Positions 1 through 9,293 of a stretch of DNA of 64,000 nucleotides are shown here, piece by piece. Positions within the stretch are counted from its first letter, which is position 1. Each line of letters opens with the position of its first letter. Below the pieces are notes generated by a model. The model was given only the letters and a program-made list of their open reading frames with translations, searched no databases and was not told where the DNA came from. The translations under genes and the position numbers were made by a program. The stretch comes from CAVYGN01 sp964413265 (GTDB lineage Bacteria; Spirochaetota; Brevinematia; Brevinematales; JAOACQ01). The DNA is taken from positions 1-64,000 of the forward strand of contig CAYPRX010000006.1 of assembly GCA_964413265.1 (NCBI GenBank), given 5' to 3'.

Positions 1-431
1 ATGGTATCGCCTTTGACGGGGTCAATATGTGGACGGCAAATGGTAGGGACAAAAGCGTCACCAGGATTACGCCGGAGGGATCGATGACAACCTACCACGG
101 AACGGGGTCAGGCCCTGTTCACATCGCCTTTGACGGGGTCAATATGTGGACGGCAAATAGTATTGACAATAGCGTCACCAGGATTACGCCGGAGGGATCG
201 ATGACAACCTATCATGGAACAGGGGCTAAACCTTTGCATATCGCCTTTGACGGGGTCAATATGTGGACGGCAAATCATGATGATAACAGTGTCACAAAGA
301 TCACGCCGGAAGGATTGATGACTAGCTATTCCGCAGCAGGGATTTGGCCTGTTTGCATCGCCTTTGACGGGGTCTATATGTGGATCATAAATGCGGGAAG
401 TGAAAACATCTCCCGGATTTCAACAAAATAA
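1..431 (+). CDS. Beta-propeller repeat protein, 3' end only
   Basis: The frame is already open at the left edge, so the gene starts upstream of the window; the stop is at 429-431. What remains is about 3.5 copies of a 39-residue repeat with the core IAFDGVNMWTAN, then NSVTRITPEG and a short variable tail. This resembles NHL/Vgb-type (virginiamycin B lyase-like) propeller blades, which usually form secreted or periplasmic binding or lyase domains. The last copy has diverged (YMWIINAG) and closes the protein. The repeats are almost identical at DNA level, which suggests recent expansion. The enzymatic role cannot be judged without the N-terminus; a structural or adhesive surface protein is as likely as a lyase. 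Confidence 0.75.
   Translation, partial: GIAFDGVNMWTANGRDKSVTRITPEGSMTTYHGTGSGPVHIAFDGVNMWTANSIDNSVTRITPEGSMTTYHGTGAKPLHIAFDGVNMWTANHDDNSVTKITPEGLMTSYSAAGIWPVCIAFDGVYMWIINAGSENISRISTK
6..392 (+). repeat. 117-bp tandem DNA repeat in coding sequence
   Basis: The string ATCGCCTTTGACGGGGTC begins at 6, 123, 240 and 357, an exact 117-bp period that encodes one 39-residue propeller blade. Units 1-3 differ mainly in the variable loop; unit 4 is diverged. Such an array can change copy number by slippage or recombination. Confidence 0.9.
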
Positions 432-563
432 GAGCGGTTTGAAGTCAGCCGGATAATTTTTATGATTGTATAAAAAAAATAAGATTAGTTATTAAGAAAG
501 AATAAACTAAGACCTGAACCTGCCCTCAATTTTAATTATTCCAAAAAAGATCCACCATTTAAT

Positions 564-577
564 CTGGGAAATCCCAG
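564..577. terminator. Small hairpin, possible weak terminator
   Basis: CTGGG-AAAT-CCCAG forms a perfect 5-bp stem in the A+T-rich gap between the propeller gene and the next plus-strand gene. A T-run lies about 15 nt downstream rather than directly after the stem, so termination is only a possibility. Confidence 0.3.
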
Positions 578-639
578 TTAAAATATTCATTTTTTTATTA
601 AATTACCTTAAAATACTTTCTTACTTAATTGTTTCAGGG

Positions 640-1209
640 ATGTTTATGAAAAGGGTAAATCGTTTCCTTTTTAAGCTTCTCTTTGTTTTTGTAATCATCG
701 CTCTTATAGTTATGGTACTTTACTTTATACAGATGACTTTTCATATATTTGATAAAGAGATAAAACAATTTATCGACTGGATCGCTTATGTAAACCAGGC
801 TAGTTCTTATTCTCTAATTGCCGGGGTAACAGTCGGATCGATAATATTTATTCTAGCAGTCGCTATGTTCCCTTTATTTCTTCGAGGAGTAAACAAGAAG
901 AATTACTGGGTTTCGCTCCAGAAGGGTCTTATCGCTTCATTTGTTTTCTTTATTTCGCAGATAATTTATAAATTTACAGCGAATATTGGAAAATTCTATT
1001 TTTACATGACAGTTTTCGCGATCATTGTGCTTACGATTATTCTTATTGAAATCATTACTCTGTCCATGAAAGAAGAAAAGGCGGAGGCAGAGGAACTCCG
1101 AACGGATATAATAGCTTCCATAACTTCCGGTCTTATTTTCGGAGTTATCATAAAGGTTATAGAAGTTGGACTACACGAGATTAAAAACCTTCTTTCTCTT
1201 GTGCAATAA
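640..1209 (+). CDS. Small multipass membrane protein, unknown function
   Basis: A 189-residue protein that I do not recognise. Four hydrophobic segments are clear, at roughly residues 10-32, 57-80, 92-112 and 117-140. A charged stretch (KEEKAEAEE) and a last weakly hydrophobic amphipathic stretch, about 155-175, follow. No catalytic motif is visible. ATG codons at 640 and 646 are both possible starts, with a CAGGG ribosome-binding-like sequence just upstream. The 3' end overlaps the convergent flippase gene by 39 bp. The preceding gap of about 200 bp is A+T-rich, so the gene probably has its own promoter, but none could be assigned. Confidence 0.7.
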   Translation: MFMKRVNRFLFKLLFVFVIIALIVMVLYFIQMTFHIFDKEIKQFIDWIAYVNQASSYSLIAGVTVGSIIFILAVAMFPLFLRGVNKKNYWVSLQKGLIASFVFFISQIIYKFTANIGKFYFYMTVFAIIVLTIILIEIITLSMKEEKAEAEELRTDIIASITSGLIFGVIIKVIEVGLHEIKNLLSLVQ

Positions 1210-2472
1210 TAAAGAATCGAGCATCAGAATGGCCAGGACTGTATATCCCACCGAGCCGATTACAATGCACACATCCAGCAGATTTTTATGAAACAGAACT
1301 ATGCCTAAATATTGAAGAAGGACCCCTGCGAATATGGCAATCGAATAAAATAGTTTCTGAGAAATAATATAATAATTGATAACAAAACTGATAAGTGCAT
1401 AGGGCAGAAACATAAACGAGTATAAAGGAAGGATGTTTTCCATACCCTGAAATCTACCTGCAAAAATCACATCTGACAGGAATCTGCTTATGAGCGCAAG
1501 GAAAGCACAGAATGAAACAAGGATCAATGACAGAAAAAGAAATCCCTTCAAATTGGACCTTGCTAAATTTTCCCTGTCTTTCGACATAAAAGGAAGCATT
1601 ACAAAAGAGATGGAATTCGCGATGAAAAACGATGCCCATCCGAACTGTTTTGCCATAGAATAGATGCCGGTCCACTTCTCAAGGTAATGTCTTACCAGAA
1701 TCGAATCCATGTTAATTATTAGCTGGAAAGCGGCCACCGATAAAAAACCTGTAAAAAATGATCTGAGTATTTTGCCCAAGCTGATAAATTTCGGAGCTGT
1801 ATTTTTATCTTCGTCTGTCATTGCCTTGATTCTTTTTATATAGAAATAAAAATCTGTGGACAGGAATGCAGCTCCAATAAACAAAGACAGCATAAAACCC
1901 CCGAGGGCGCCAAGGTAACTTAACGAAAGATAAACGAAACCGACTCCAAAAACAAATTTACTTATTACGGCTGTAAGCCTGTAAATAATATATTTAATAT
2001 AATCTTCTCTGGACTGAATAAGACTCTGAAATGGAACAGCGAAAAGATTCAGTGCGGCCATCATTAATAAAATGAAAAAAGGCCTGTCGTCCATAATATC
2101 CATATAAACTCTCAGTGCAGGAAGAGCAAGGCCAAGAGCAAAGGCGACGAAGATTATTAATGAAAATATTATTATAAAAACCTTTTTCAGATAGTCCCTG
2201 AGCTCCCTTCTTTTCCTGTTATGAATAAGAGCTGATATATCTGCACTGAATATCATTTGAAGAGCCTGGCCGGGTATTGTTACAATCAGCAGAAGTGCTA
2301 TAAGTGGAAAATATTTTCCGAACATGTCCTGGCCAAGCATCCTGCCGATAAACATAGTGTATAAAAAATTAATGGCTCCTTCAGCTGCAGTAACAATGGA
2401 GATGATAGTCGAGCTGAATAATATTCTGCTGGAGACTATTTTTTTTAAATTGGTGAGTATAAAATCCATCAT
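1171..2472 (-). CDS. Polysaccharide flippase-type membrane transporter (Wzx/MATE-like)
   Basis: A 433-residue, very hydrophobic protein with about 12 membrane segments and the layout of the MOP (MATE/MurJ/Wzx) superfamily. An N-terminal helix pair is followed by a segment like FIGRMLGQDMFGKYFPL, which is typical of oligosaccharide flippases. Such proteins move lipid-linked sugars across the inner membrane. It is the last gene of the minus-strand run: its ATG overlaps the pcrA stop by 4 bp, which suggests translational coupling. No glycosyltransferase is adjacent; the nearest are at 38.5-43.6 kb, so its substrate cannot be inferred. The family assignment is good, the substrate unknown. Confidence 0.8.
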   Translation of the reverse strand: MMDFILTNLKKIVSSRILFSSTIISIVTAAEGAINFLYTMFIGRMLGQDMFGKYFPLIALLLIVTIPGQALQMIFSADISALIHNRKRRELRDYLKKVFIIIFSLIIFVAFALGLALPALRVYMDIMDDRPFFILLMMAALNLFAVPFQSLIQSREDYIKYIIYRLTAVISKFVFGVGFVYLSLSYLGALGGFMLSLFIGAAFLSTDFYFYIKRIKAMTDEDKNTAPKFISLGKILRSFFTGFLSVAAFQLIINMDSILVRHYLEKWTGIYSMAKQFGWASFFIANSISFVMLPFMSKDRENLARSNLKGFLFLSLILVSFCAFLALISRFLSDVIFAGRFQGMENILPLYSFMFLPYALISFVINYYIISQKLFYSIAIFAGVLLQYLGIVLFHKNLLDVCIVIGSVGYTVLAILMLDSLLLHKRKKVFNLV

Positions 2473-4619
2473 CGGTCCATTACCTCGATGCTTGAAATAA
2501 AATTACCCATAAGATTCTGAACCCCTGAAGAGTCAAACTTAACTGTCATCAATTTTTTTGAAACAAATATTACACTACCTCTTCCGAAAATCCTGTGATA
2601 GACAATGTCGCCCGTTTTGATTTCGCTGATATCGGAAACAGCCCTTCCCACTTCATAACGGCCCTGAATTCGAACACTTTCCCGCCCTCTGATGTATGAT
2701 TCTTCCACCTGGATAAACTCATCAGGTATATCCTTCAAAAAGGGTGAAGGAAGGCACCTTTCTACACTTCCGTATTTAAGCCTGGTCTCCGGATATGATA
2801 AAAAAAGCCTCTCCATGGCCCTTGTTATTCCAACATAGAACAATCTCCTTTCTTCATTCAATTCCGATGATGAATACAGCGAAGATGAATGAGGAATAAG
2901 GCCGGCGATAACGCCGCTTATAAAAACATTTTTAAATTCAAGACCTTTCGCATTATGTATAGTCATCAATGAGATGTAATCCCTGCCGTTATCGCTTTCT
3001 AATTCATCGGAACCTGTCTGAAGAGTGACATCATTGATAAAATCCTGGATAAGGGCATCAGGATTGGAATTTTCATATTCCTTTATTGAATTTATCAGTT
3101 CTTCAACATTTTCCCAGCGGTCAAGACCATCCTCGTCAAAATTGAGTATGTATTCCTTGTAACCTATACTATCTATCAGAACCTTGACAAAATTCATTGG
3201 AGTCATTTTACCGGATGATTCATTCAATTCTTTAAGAATAATTCCAAGATCCTTCATAGCTGTGGTTGGGACAAAACCCGTTTCTGCACCGTTCTCACAT
3301 CCGAAAAGTGCCTCTATAAAAGATACATTCTTTTCTCCGGCATATTTGATTATTTTATCAAGCGACGCATTACCTATCTTTCTTTTGGGGACATTAATTA
3401 TCCTTTCCAGAGAAGCTCTGTCATAGGGATTGATTATTAGTTTTATATAGGAAAGTATATCCTTTACTTCCTTTCTTGCATAAAATTTCTGGCCGCCGAA
3501 CACTTTGTAGGGTATATTATGAAAAAGAAGCTCTTCCTCAAAAAGCCTTGATTGGGCGTTTGTCCTGTAAAAGATCGCAAAATCCCTGAAATCATAATTC
3601 TCAAGAAGCTTATCTATCGTATCAACAGTTCTCAAGGCCTCTTCTTTATCTGTTAAGGCATTTATAACTGTTATCTTTTCTCCTGATTTACTGCTTGTCC
3701 AGAGCTTTTTATCAATACGTCCCTGAATTTTTTCCACTACGGCATGAGCAGCCGTGAGAATTATACCGGTTGACCTGTAATTCTGTTCCAGAAGAATGAG
3801 TTTTGCTTTATAATAGTCCATGAAATCATTGATATTTTCGACATTGGCCCCCCTCCAGCCGTAGATCGACTGATCATCATCACCTACTACGCAGATATTG
3901 TTCGACAGTGGACAGAATAACTTGATAAGCTGATATTGCGCATTATTTGTGTCCTGGAACTCATCCACCATAACGTAATGCCAGAGTGATTTATAATATG
4001 CCCTGATTTTTTCATTTTCACTCAGTATTTTAATAGGAAGAGAAATCAGATCTGGAAAATCCACAGCCTTGTTCTTTCGCAGATTGATCTCATAATCCTG
4101 ATAAATAACGGCTGCAGCTTTATCAAAATCCGTTACCGCCCTGCCTTTGAATTCTTCAGGCGTAATGAGCGAGTCTTTAAGACTTAAGATCCTGTCGGCT
4201 ATCCCCGGGGGATTGAAAGTCTTCGAATCTATACCTCTCTCTTTCATAATCTTTTTGACTATGCTCTTCGAATCTTCAGAATCATAAATGACAAAATCCC
4301 TTGGATATCCGATAGTCTCCGGGTTTTTACGAAGTATCATTACTCCTGTCGAATGAAATGTTCTCACCCATGAGCGGGATGCATCAATTTTTGATAGAAC
4401 GGAAATCCTGTCTTTCATTTCTCCCGCAGCCTTATTGGTAAATGTCACGGCAAGAATATTATGCATGGTGATCTTTTTCTTTTTTAAAAGATAAGCGAAC
4501 CTGTGAGTTATTACCCGGGTTTTACCGCTTCCGGCTCCTGCAAGAACAAGGAGCGGTCCTTCAGTATGCTCAACCGCCTCTTTCTGCTTTTCATTCAAAG
4601 GGTCAAGGATTTCATCCAT
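2469..4619 (-). CDS. pcrA: ATP-dependent DNA helicase PcrA/UvrD
   Basis: A 716-residue superfamily 1A 3'-5' helicase acting in nucleotide-excision and replication-linked repair. Walker A GAGSGKT sits at about residues 28-34. Motif II VDEFQDT is near 218, followed by VGDDDQSIYGWRGA (motif III). Motifs V-VI are LMTIHNAKGLEF and YVGITRAM. The C-terminal part (GDIVYHRIFGRGSV) matches the Tudor-like domain that binds RNA polymerase in PcrA/UvrD. The start ATG at 4619 lies one base after the gpmI stop, and the 3' end overlaps the flippase start by 4 bp. It is therefore part of a tight operon. Length is normal for the family. Confidence 0.95.
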   Translation of the reverse strand: MDEILDPLNEKQKEAVEHTEGPLLVLAGAGSGKTRVITHRFAYLLKKKKITMHNILAVTFTNKAAGEMKDRISVLSKIDASRSWVRTFHSTGVMILRKNPETIGYPRDFVIYDSEDSKSIVKKIMKERGIDSKTFNPPGIADRILSLKDSLITPEEFKGRAVTDFDKAAAVIYQDYEINLRKNKAVDFPDLISLPIKILSENEKIRAYYKSLWHYVMVDEFQDTNNAQYQLIKLFCPLSNNICVVGDDDQSIYGWRGANVENINDFMDYYKAKLILLEQNYRSTGIILTAAHAVVEKIQGRIDKKLWTSSKSGEKITVINALTDKEEALRTVDTIDKLLENYDFRDFAIFYRTNAQSRLFEEELLFHNIPYKVFGGQKFYARKEVKDILSYIKLIINPYDRASLERIINVPKRKIGNASLDKIIKYAGEKNVSFIEALFGCENGAETGFVPTTAMKDLGIILKELNESSGKMTPMNFVKVLIDSIGYKEYILNFDEDGLDRWENVEELINSIKEYENSNPDALIQDFINDVTLQTGSDELESDNGRDYISLMTIHNAKGLEFKNVFISGVIAGLIPHSSSLYSSSELNEERRLFYVGITRAMERLFLSYPETRLKYGSVERCLPSPFLKDIPDEFIQVEESYIRGRESVRIQGRYEVGRAVSDISEIKTGDIVYHRIFGRGSVIFVSKKLMTVKFDSSGVQNLMGNFISSIEVMDR

Positions 4620-4620
4620 A

Positions 4621-6249
4621 TTACTTGAATTCTATTAAAGAAGGCTCATATTCTTCCGGTTTTTCGTAACCGAGGAGGTTACAAAGTGTTGCCGCCACAT
4701 TAGCCAGCCCTCTGTGAGGTAGAGCCGACATCACATATTCGTTTTTATAATTTGGGTCTGCAATTGCGAAAGGCACAGGATTCAACGTGTGCGATGTTTT
4801 CACTTCTCTTACCCCGTTTTTTTCTGTGAACATCTCATCGGCATTTCCATGATCAGCTGTAACTACTGTAATTCCTCCAAGCTCATTAACGGTATCAATA
4901 AGCTTGCCAACGCATTCATCGACAAATTCTACAGCAGCAATCGCTGCGCTTATCACTCCTGTATGACCGACCATATCACCGTTGGCAAAATTGAGCCTGC
5001 CGAATCTGTATTTTCCAGACTTAAGGAGTTCTATGGTTCTATCAGTTATTTCAAGCGCTTTCATCTTCGGCGTTTTATCGAATTGAACTCTGTCGGAAGG
5101 TATTTCAATATATTTTTCAAGCGATTCATCAATATAACCCGAATTGTTACCGTTCCAGAAATAGGTTACATGACCGAATTTCTGGGTTTCAGATATTGCA
5201 AAAGAAGTGACCTTCTGCGCGCAGAGATACTGCCCTATCGTCCTGTCTATCTCCGGAGGGGCGACAAGGAAATTTTTGGGAATATGAAGGTCCCCGTCAT
5301 ATTCCATCATTCCAGCATAAAAGGTTTCAGGCTTTTTCCTGCGATCAAATCCCTTGAAATCCCCGTAATCAAATGCCATGGAAATTTCAATTGCTCTGTC
5401 TCCGCGGAAATTAAAAAATATGACGCTGTCTCCATCATTGATCGTTCCAACCGGGACGCCATTATCAGTTATTACAAATGACTGCAGATATTGGTCCGTT
5501 ACATTCGGATCCTCTCTGTAATAGGTTTCAACTGCCTCACGCGCGGATGAAAACTGCCTGCCGATGCCGAGTACATGAGCCTTCCATCCCCTTTCAACAA
5601 CGGTCCAGTCAGCGAAATACCTGTCCATAGTGGTGACCATTCTTCCGCCGCCGGAGGCTATCCTGTAATCACAGCCGTTTTCTTCGTTTATCGTTTTTAG
5701 CACTTCTTCCAGCTTATCTATATAGGTAAGAGCAGACTTCTCTGGCACATCCCTTCCGTCCAGTAGAATATGAACTCTGGCATGAATGACTTTTTCCAGT
5801 GACGACTCCCTAAGCATTGAGAACAGCTGATCAATATGGGAATGAACGTTTCCATCCGACAAAAGACCTATAAAATGAAGGACATGACCGTTATTGATGC
5901 ACCTTGATACAAGTTTTTTCCATACCTCACTCTTAAAAATACTGCCGTCACTAATAGCCATATTCACCCTTTTAGCCCCCTGTGCGAAAACCCTGCCGGC
6001 TCCGAGTGCATTATGGCCTACTTCACTGTTGCCCATATCGTCATCCGAAGGAAGACCGACAGCCTTTCCATGAGCCTGGAGGGTCGTGTAAAGCGTGCTT
6101 TTAAAAAGTCTATCAAGAGCTGGTTTTTTCGCCAAATATACAGCATTGCCCGCATAATCCTTGCCAATGCCTATTCCATCCATTATGATTAATAGAAGCG
6201 GACCCTTCCTTCCGGAAAATCCTTCCAACTTGCGCAGCTGAAATTCCAT
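4621..6249 (-). CDS. gpmI: 2,3-bisphosphoglycerate-independent phosphoglycerate mutase
   Basis: A 542-residue alkaline-phosphatase-superfamily enzyme that interconverts 3- and 2-phosphoglycerate in glycolysis using two Mn ions. The N-terminal metal aspartate is in IIMDGIGIG (about D24), the phosphorylated serine is Ser75 in MGNSEVGHNALGAG, and TADHGNADEM near the C-terminus gives further metal ligands. Length and motif order fit the family. It is followed after one base by pcrA. Upstream, an 81-bp gap separates it from the CYTH-CHAD gene, so it may be co-transcribed. The ATG is preceded by GGAGGTAATT. Confidence 0.96.
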   Translation of the reverse strand: MEFQLRKLEGFSGRKGPLLLIIMDGIGIGKDYAGNAVYLAKKPALDRLFKSTLYTTLQAHGKAVGLPSDDDMGNSEVGHNALGAGRVFAQGAKRVNMAISDGSIFKSEVWKKLVSRCINNGHVLHFIGLLSDGNVHSHIDQLFSMLRESSLEKVIHARVHILLDGRDVPEKSALTYIDKLEEVLKTINEENGCDYRIASGGGRMVTTMDRYFADWTVVERGWKAHVLGIGRQFSSAREAVETYYREDPNVTDQYLQSFVITDNGVPVGTINDGDSVIFFNFRGDRAIEISMAFDYGDFKGFDRRKKPETFYAGMMEYDGDLHIPKNFLVAPPEIDRTIGQYLCAQKVTSFAISETQKFGHVTYFWNGNNSGYIDESLEKYIEIPSDRVQFDKTPKMKALEITDRTIELLKSGKYRFGRLNFANGDMVGHTGVISAAIAAVEFVDECVGKLIDTVNELGGITVVTADHGNADEMFTEKNGVREVKTSHTLNPVPFAIADPNYKNEYVMSALPHRGLANVAATLCNLLGYEKPEEYEPSLIEFK

Positions 6250-6330
6250 AATTACCTCCGAATTCCGTCTGCAGGACCAGCAAAGAGTTATTTTAATTGG
6301 TTCCGGGTTTTATATCAAAATTTAAAGCTT

Positions 6331-7959
6331 TCACCTTATTATCATGCTGTTAACATTTTCAAGAAAATCGGCAAGCTCGGCCGAGTCTGAAAATCTGCTT
6401 ATAATTTCATAAAGTTTGAATCTCTGCTCATGCTTCCATTCAGCCACAGCTGCCGCCATTCCCTTGAGAATAAAGGACACCTCCTGCTTATAATTGGGAT
6501 CCTGTATTTTTTTGATTATCTCGCCGATGAGTTCTGAAATGAAAAATGTATCAACATATGCTCCCAATATATCCTGGATCGGAGGAATAAGATCGTAAAA
6601 TTTTTTTTCTTTTGATGTCAGTAAATCAATAAAAAAATCGAGTGAATATCTCAGCCTTTTAAAACGTATGCGGAGCTTATGGATAACATTATCGGGGGTA
6701 TTTTCATAATCCTTTTCGAAGAGTGCTGCTGATTTCACAGTATCTGCTGCAGTCCTGATAAGAATTCTCTGAGCTGTTTTTCTGGTTAATTCTTTTGAAA
6801 TGCTAAGATTATCGAGTCTTTGAAAATCCGACCCGATCAACTTTGCGGTCCTTTCCAGAAAATGCTTAAAACGGAATGAATGCAGCATTGAAAACATTAC
6901 CGATCGTCTTTCTTCCCTTATCCTAGCAATTTCATTTTTAATTATGTCCATCAGTTTATTGTTGTTATGAAGAATTTCCTGGGGTATGAAATTTCTGATT
7001 TTAATCGAGAAAACATCGATATCCCTTACCCTGCCCAGAGTAAGTGCAATCCATCTCAAGTTATTTTTAAAATAATTAAAATCAACTGATGTCAGGGTAA
7101 ACTCGAAAAATTGAAGTGCAGTCCTCAGTTTCCTGATTGCGACCCTCATATCATGGATATATTCGTCGTCTATTCCGATTTGCGCTCCCTGAATATTGTT
7201 GACAGTGGTTTTAAAATAATATCCTATGATTTTTTTTGCTGTTTCGGATGTTTTGTCATCCCCCTTTATTACAAATGCCGGCTGTTTTCTGGAATTTATA
7301 CTGAAAGCTGTCAGCGATCTTTCCAGCTTATTCCTTCCTGACAGCTTTAAGTTTTTTTCTTTCGATATCAAAGCCCCTACTTCCAGAAATGGAGTACTGC
7401 CTCTTTCGGATTCCTGAACAGATTCCAGTTCGAGCTCAGTAAATTTATAATGTGAAATAGCCGACTCATTATTCCCTGTCATAAGCAGATGAGATTCTGA
7501 ATGATCCAGACTCAACTCAAAAATAGCGCCGCTGTATTTTATTTCCCATTTGCTCCTTATATCCTTTATCATTATTACAGGTTTTAGATCGCCTGGAACA
7601 ATAAAGCTGAATTCCTCCAGGAAAAAATCCCTGACCTTTTTATCCTCGAATCTGCCGGCGCTTTTCGATTTCTTTTCTTTGCGGTCTATCAGCCATTCTT
7701 TTCTTGTCAGGAAATTATCTCCGGACTTCTTCGGCTGAAATTTAATCTCTATTTTTTGATCATCGGAAATTCTAAGACGGCAGCCGAATCCTGCCCGGAA
7801 GAGAGTAAAATCCTTAGTATCGTAATACCTGTCGTAATATTCCTTATTACCAGCGGCTGAAAGATATATCTTTTTTCCCGCTTTGTTAGACAGCCTTTCA
7901 AGCAGGGGGGCTATATCAAACCCTTCTCCAGTGATCCATTTATATTCTTTTTCAATCAT
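6331..7959 (-). CDS. CYTH-CHAD domain protein (inorganic triphosphatase-like)
   Basis: A 542-residue protein with an N-terminal CYTH domain (about residues 1-200) and a C-terminal CHAD domain (about 230-530). The CYTH part starts MIEKEYKWIT, a variant of the ExExK signature (EKEYK), and carries charged beta strands such as KIEIKFQPK; these domains hydrolyse or bind triphosphate compounds. The CHAD part shows IHDMRVAIRKLRTALQFF and VIHKLRIRFKRLRYSLDFF, conserved His/Arg-rich helices known to bind polyphosphate. The likely role is polyphosphate or triphosphate metabolism. It sits between hisG (38-bp gap) and gpmI, with no functional link evident beyond co-orientation. Confidence 0.88.
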   Translation of the reverse strand: MIEKEYKWITGEGFDIAPLLERLSNKAGKKIYLSAAGNKEYYDRYYDTKDFTLFRAGFGCRLRISDDQKIEIKFQPKKSGDNFLTRKEWLIDRKEKKSKSAGRFEDKKVRDFFLEEFSFIVPGDLKPVIMIKDIRSKWEIKYSGAIFELSLDHSESHLLMTGNNESAISHYKFTELELESVQESERGSTPFLEVGALISKEKNLKLSGRNKLERSLTAFSINSRKQPAFVIKGDDKTSETAKKIIGYYFKTTVNNIQGAQIGIDDEYIHDMRVAIRKLRTALQFFEFTLTSVDFNYFKNNLRWIALTLGRVRDIDVFSIKIRNFIPQEILHNNNKLMDIIKNEIARIREERRSVMFSMLHSFRFKHFLERTAKLIGSDFQRLDNLSISKELTRKTAQRILIRTAADTVKSAALFEKDYENTPDNVIHKLRIRFKRLRYSLDFFIDLLTSKEKKFYDLIPPIQDILGAYVDTFFISELIGEIIKKIQDPNYKQEVSFILKGMAAAVAEWKHEQRFKLYEIISRFSDSAELADFLENVNSMIIR

Positions 7960-7996
7960 AAAATGTGTTCATGGTCCGGCACTCGCCATGGTCACA

Positions 7997-8875
7997 CTAG
8001 TCGATGATCTTATTAAGCGGATATTCCACGATGCCCGAAGCCCCGAGTCTTTTAAGTTCAGGGACAATGTCGCGCACGAACTTTTCATCCACGATCGTGT
8101 TCAGAGCCACCCATTCGCCATCGGTCAGCGGGCTTATTGTCGGTTTTCTGAGGGCTGGAAGGATTTTCAGGATTTCCGGCAGATCTTTATTTGAAACGTT
8201 AAGCATAAGACCAACCTTATTCTGGGCTGTGAGAACAGCCTGGAAGAGGATATTTATTCTTTCGATCTTGTTCCTTTTCCATGGATCGTTCCATGAGTCG
8301 CTATTAGCAATAAGCTGGGTAGTCGATACCATTACCTCGTCAATTATTACAAGATTATTCGCCCTCAGGCTTGAACCGGTTTCAGTTATCTCCACTATTG
8401 CATCGGCGAGTGCAGGGCACTTTACCTCGGTAGCGCCCCAGCTGAATTCAACGGTAGCCTTTACACCGTTTCTCGCCAGATATTTCTTAGTCATTTCTAC
8501 CGCTTCTGTTGCTATCCTTTTCCCCTCCAGGTCTTTCACTGATTTTATAGGAGAGTCTTTTGGAGCAGCTAACACCCATCTAACTGGATTTGATGTACTT
8601 TTAGAGTAGTTCAGTCCAGCGACCGCTATCACTTTTGCCTGGTTCTCTGCGACCCAGTCCATACCGGTGATTCCGGCATCAAGTGCCCCTTCTTCCACAT
8701 ATCTGGCCATTTCCTGAGCTCTTATCATAAGAAGAGAGAGCTCCTGATCATCAACCCAAGGATAGTATGAGCGGGTATTGACCGTAATTGAAAAACCCGC
8801 TTTTCTCATCATTGAAATAGTGGCTTCTTCAAGGCTGCCCTTAGGAAGCCCCAGTTTTAAGATCTTATCATTCAT
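7997..8875 (-). CDS. hisG: ATP phosphoribosyltransferase, long form
   Basis: A 292-residue enzyme for the first step of histidine synthesis, joining ATP and PRPP to give phosphoribosyl-ATP. The N-terminal catalytic part begins LGLPKGSLEEATISMMRKAG, and the phosphate-binding region TETGSSLRANNL is near residue 165. The length and the C-terminal segment (about 210-292) match the regulatory ACT-like domain of long-form HisG, so a HisZ partner should not be needed and feedback by histidine is expected. It lies 11 bp downstream of hisI. The other his genes are not in the window. Confidence 0.95.
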   Translation of the reverse strand: MNDKILKLGLPKGSLEEATISMMRKAGFSITVNTRSYYPWVDDQELSLLMIRAQEMARYVEEGALDAGITGMDWVAENQAKVIAVAGLNYSKSTSNPVRWVLAAPKDSPIKSVKDLEGKRIATEAVEMTKKYLARNGVKATVEFSWGATEVKCPALADAIVEITETGSSLRANNLVIIDEVMVSTTQLIANSDSWNDPWKRNKIERINILFQAVLTAQNKVGLMLNVSNKDLPEILKILPALRKPTISPLTDGEWVALNTIVDEKFVRDIVPELKRLGASGIVEYPLNKIID

Positions 8876-8886
8876 AAAACATTACC

Positions 8887-9276
8887 TTATTTTTTATAAA
8901 CATTTCCTGGATCGAATTTCTTTTCCTCGCCGTTATATTCCCACTCCCCGTCTCTCCAGGTCCTGAAAAAACAGCTTTCATAACCCTCATGACATGCGGC
9001 GCCGCCACGCTGAAATACACGGTAAAGCAGTGTATCGTTGTCGCAGTCAATAAGTATCTCCTTTATTTCCTGGCAATTACCCGATTCCTCTCCCTTTTTC
9101 CATAATTTTTCCCTCGAACGCGACCAATAAACAGCTTTACCGGTTTTAACAGTTTCCTCAAATGCTTCTTTATTTACATAGGCGAGCATCAGAACCTTCC
9201 CGCTTTCAGCGTCCTGAGTGACTACAGGCACAAGGCCACCCAATTTATCGAAATCTATCTTCATGATCTTCCCCAC
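8887..9276 (-). CDS. hisI: Phosphoribosyl-AMP cyclohydrolase
   Basis: A 129-residue single-domain HisI that opens the adenine ring of phosphoribosyl-AMP (third step of histidine synthesis). Diagnostic motifs are YWSRSREKLWKKGEESG, the DCDND metal site and the zinc cysteines in CHEGYESCF. No HisE (pyrophosphohydrolase) domain is fused at the C-terminus, so hisE must lie elsewhere. It sits between the nitroreductase (17-bp gap) and hisG (11-bp gap), forming a hisI-hisG pair inside a longer minus-strand operon. Confidence 0.95.
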   Translation of the reverse strand: MGKIMKIDFDKLGGLVPVVTQDAESGKVLMLAYVNKEAFEETVKTGKAVYWSRSREKLWKKGEESGNCQEIKEILIDCDNDTLLYRVFQRGGAACHEGYESCFFRTWRDGEWEYNGEEKKFDPGNVYKK

Positions 9277-9293
9277 ACATACTTCAAATTCGA

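Noticed and set aside
4789..5481. 230-codon plus-strand frame inside gpmI
   Set aside because: Shadow frame of a confidently assigned gene; the protein has many Cys and Tyr and no family pattern.
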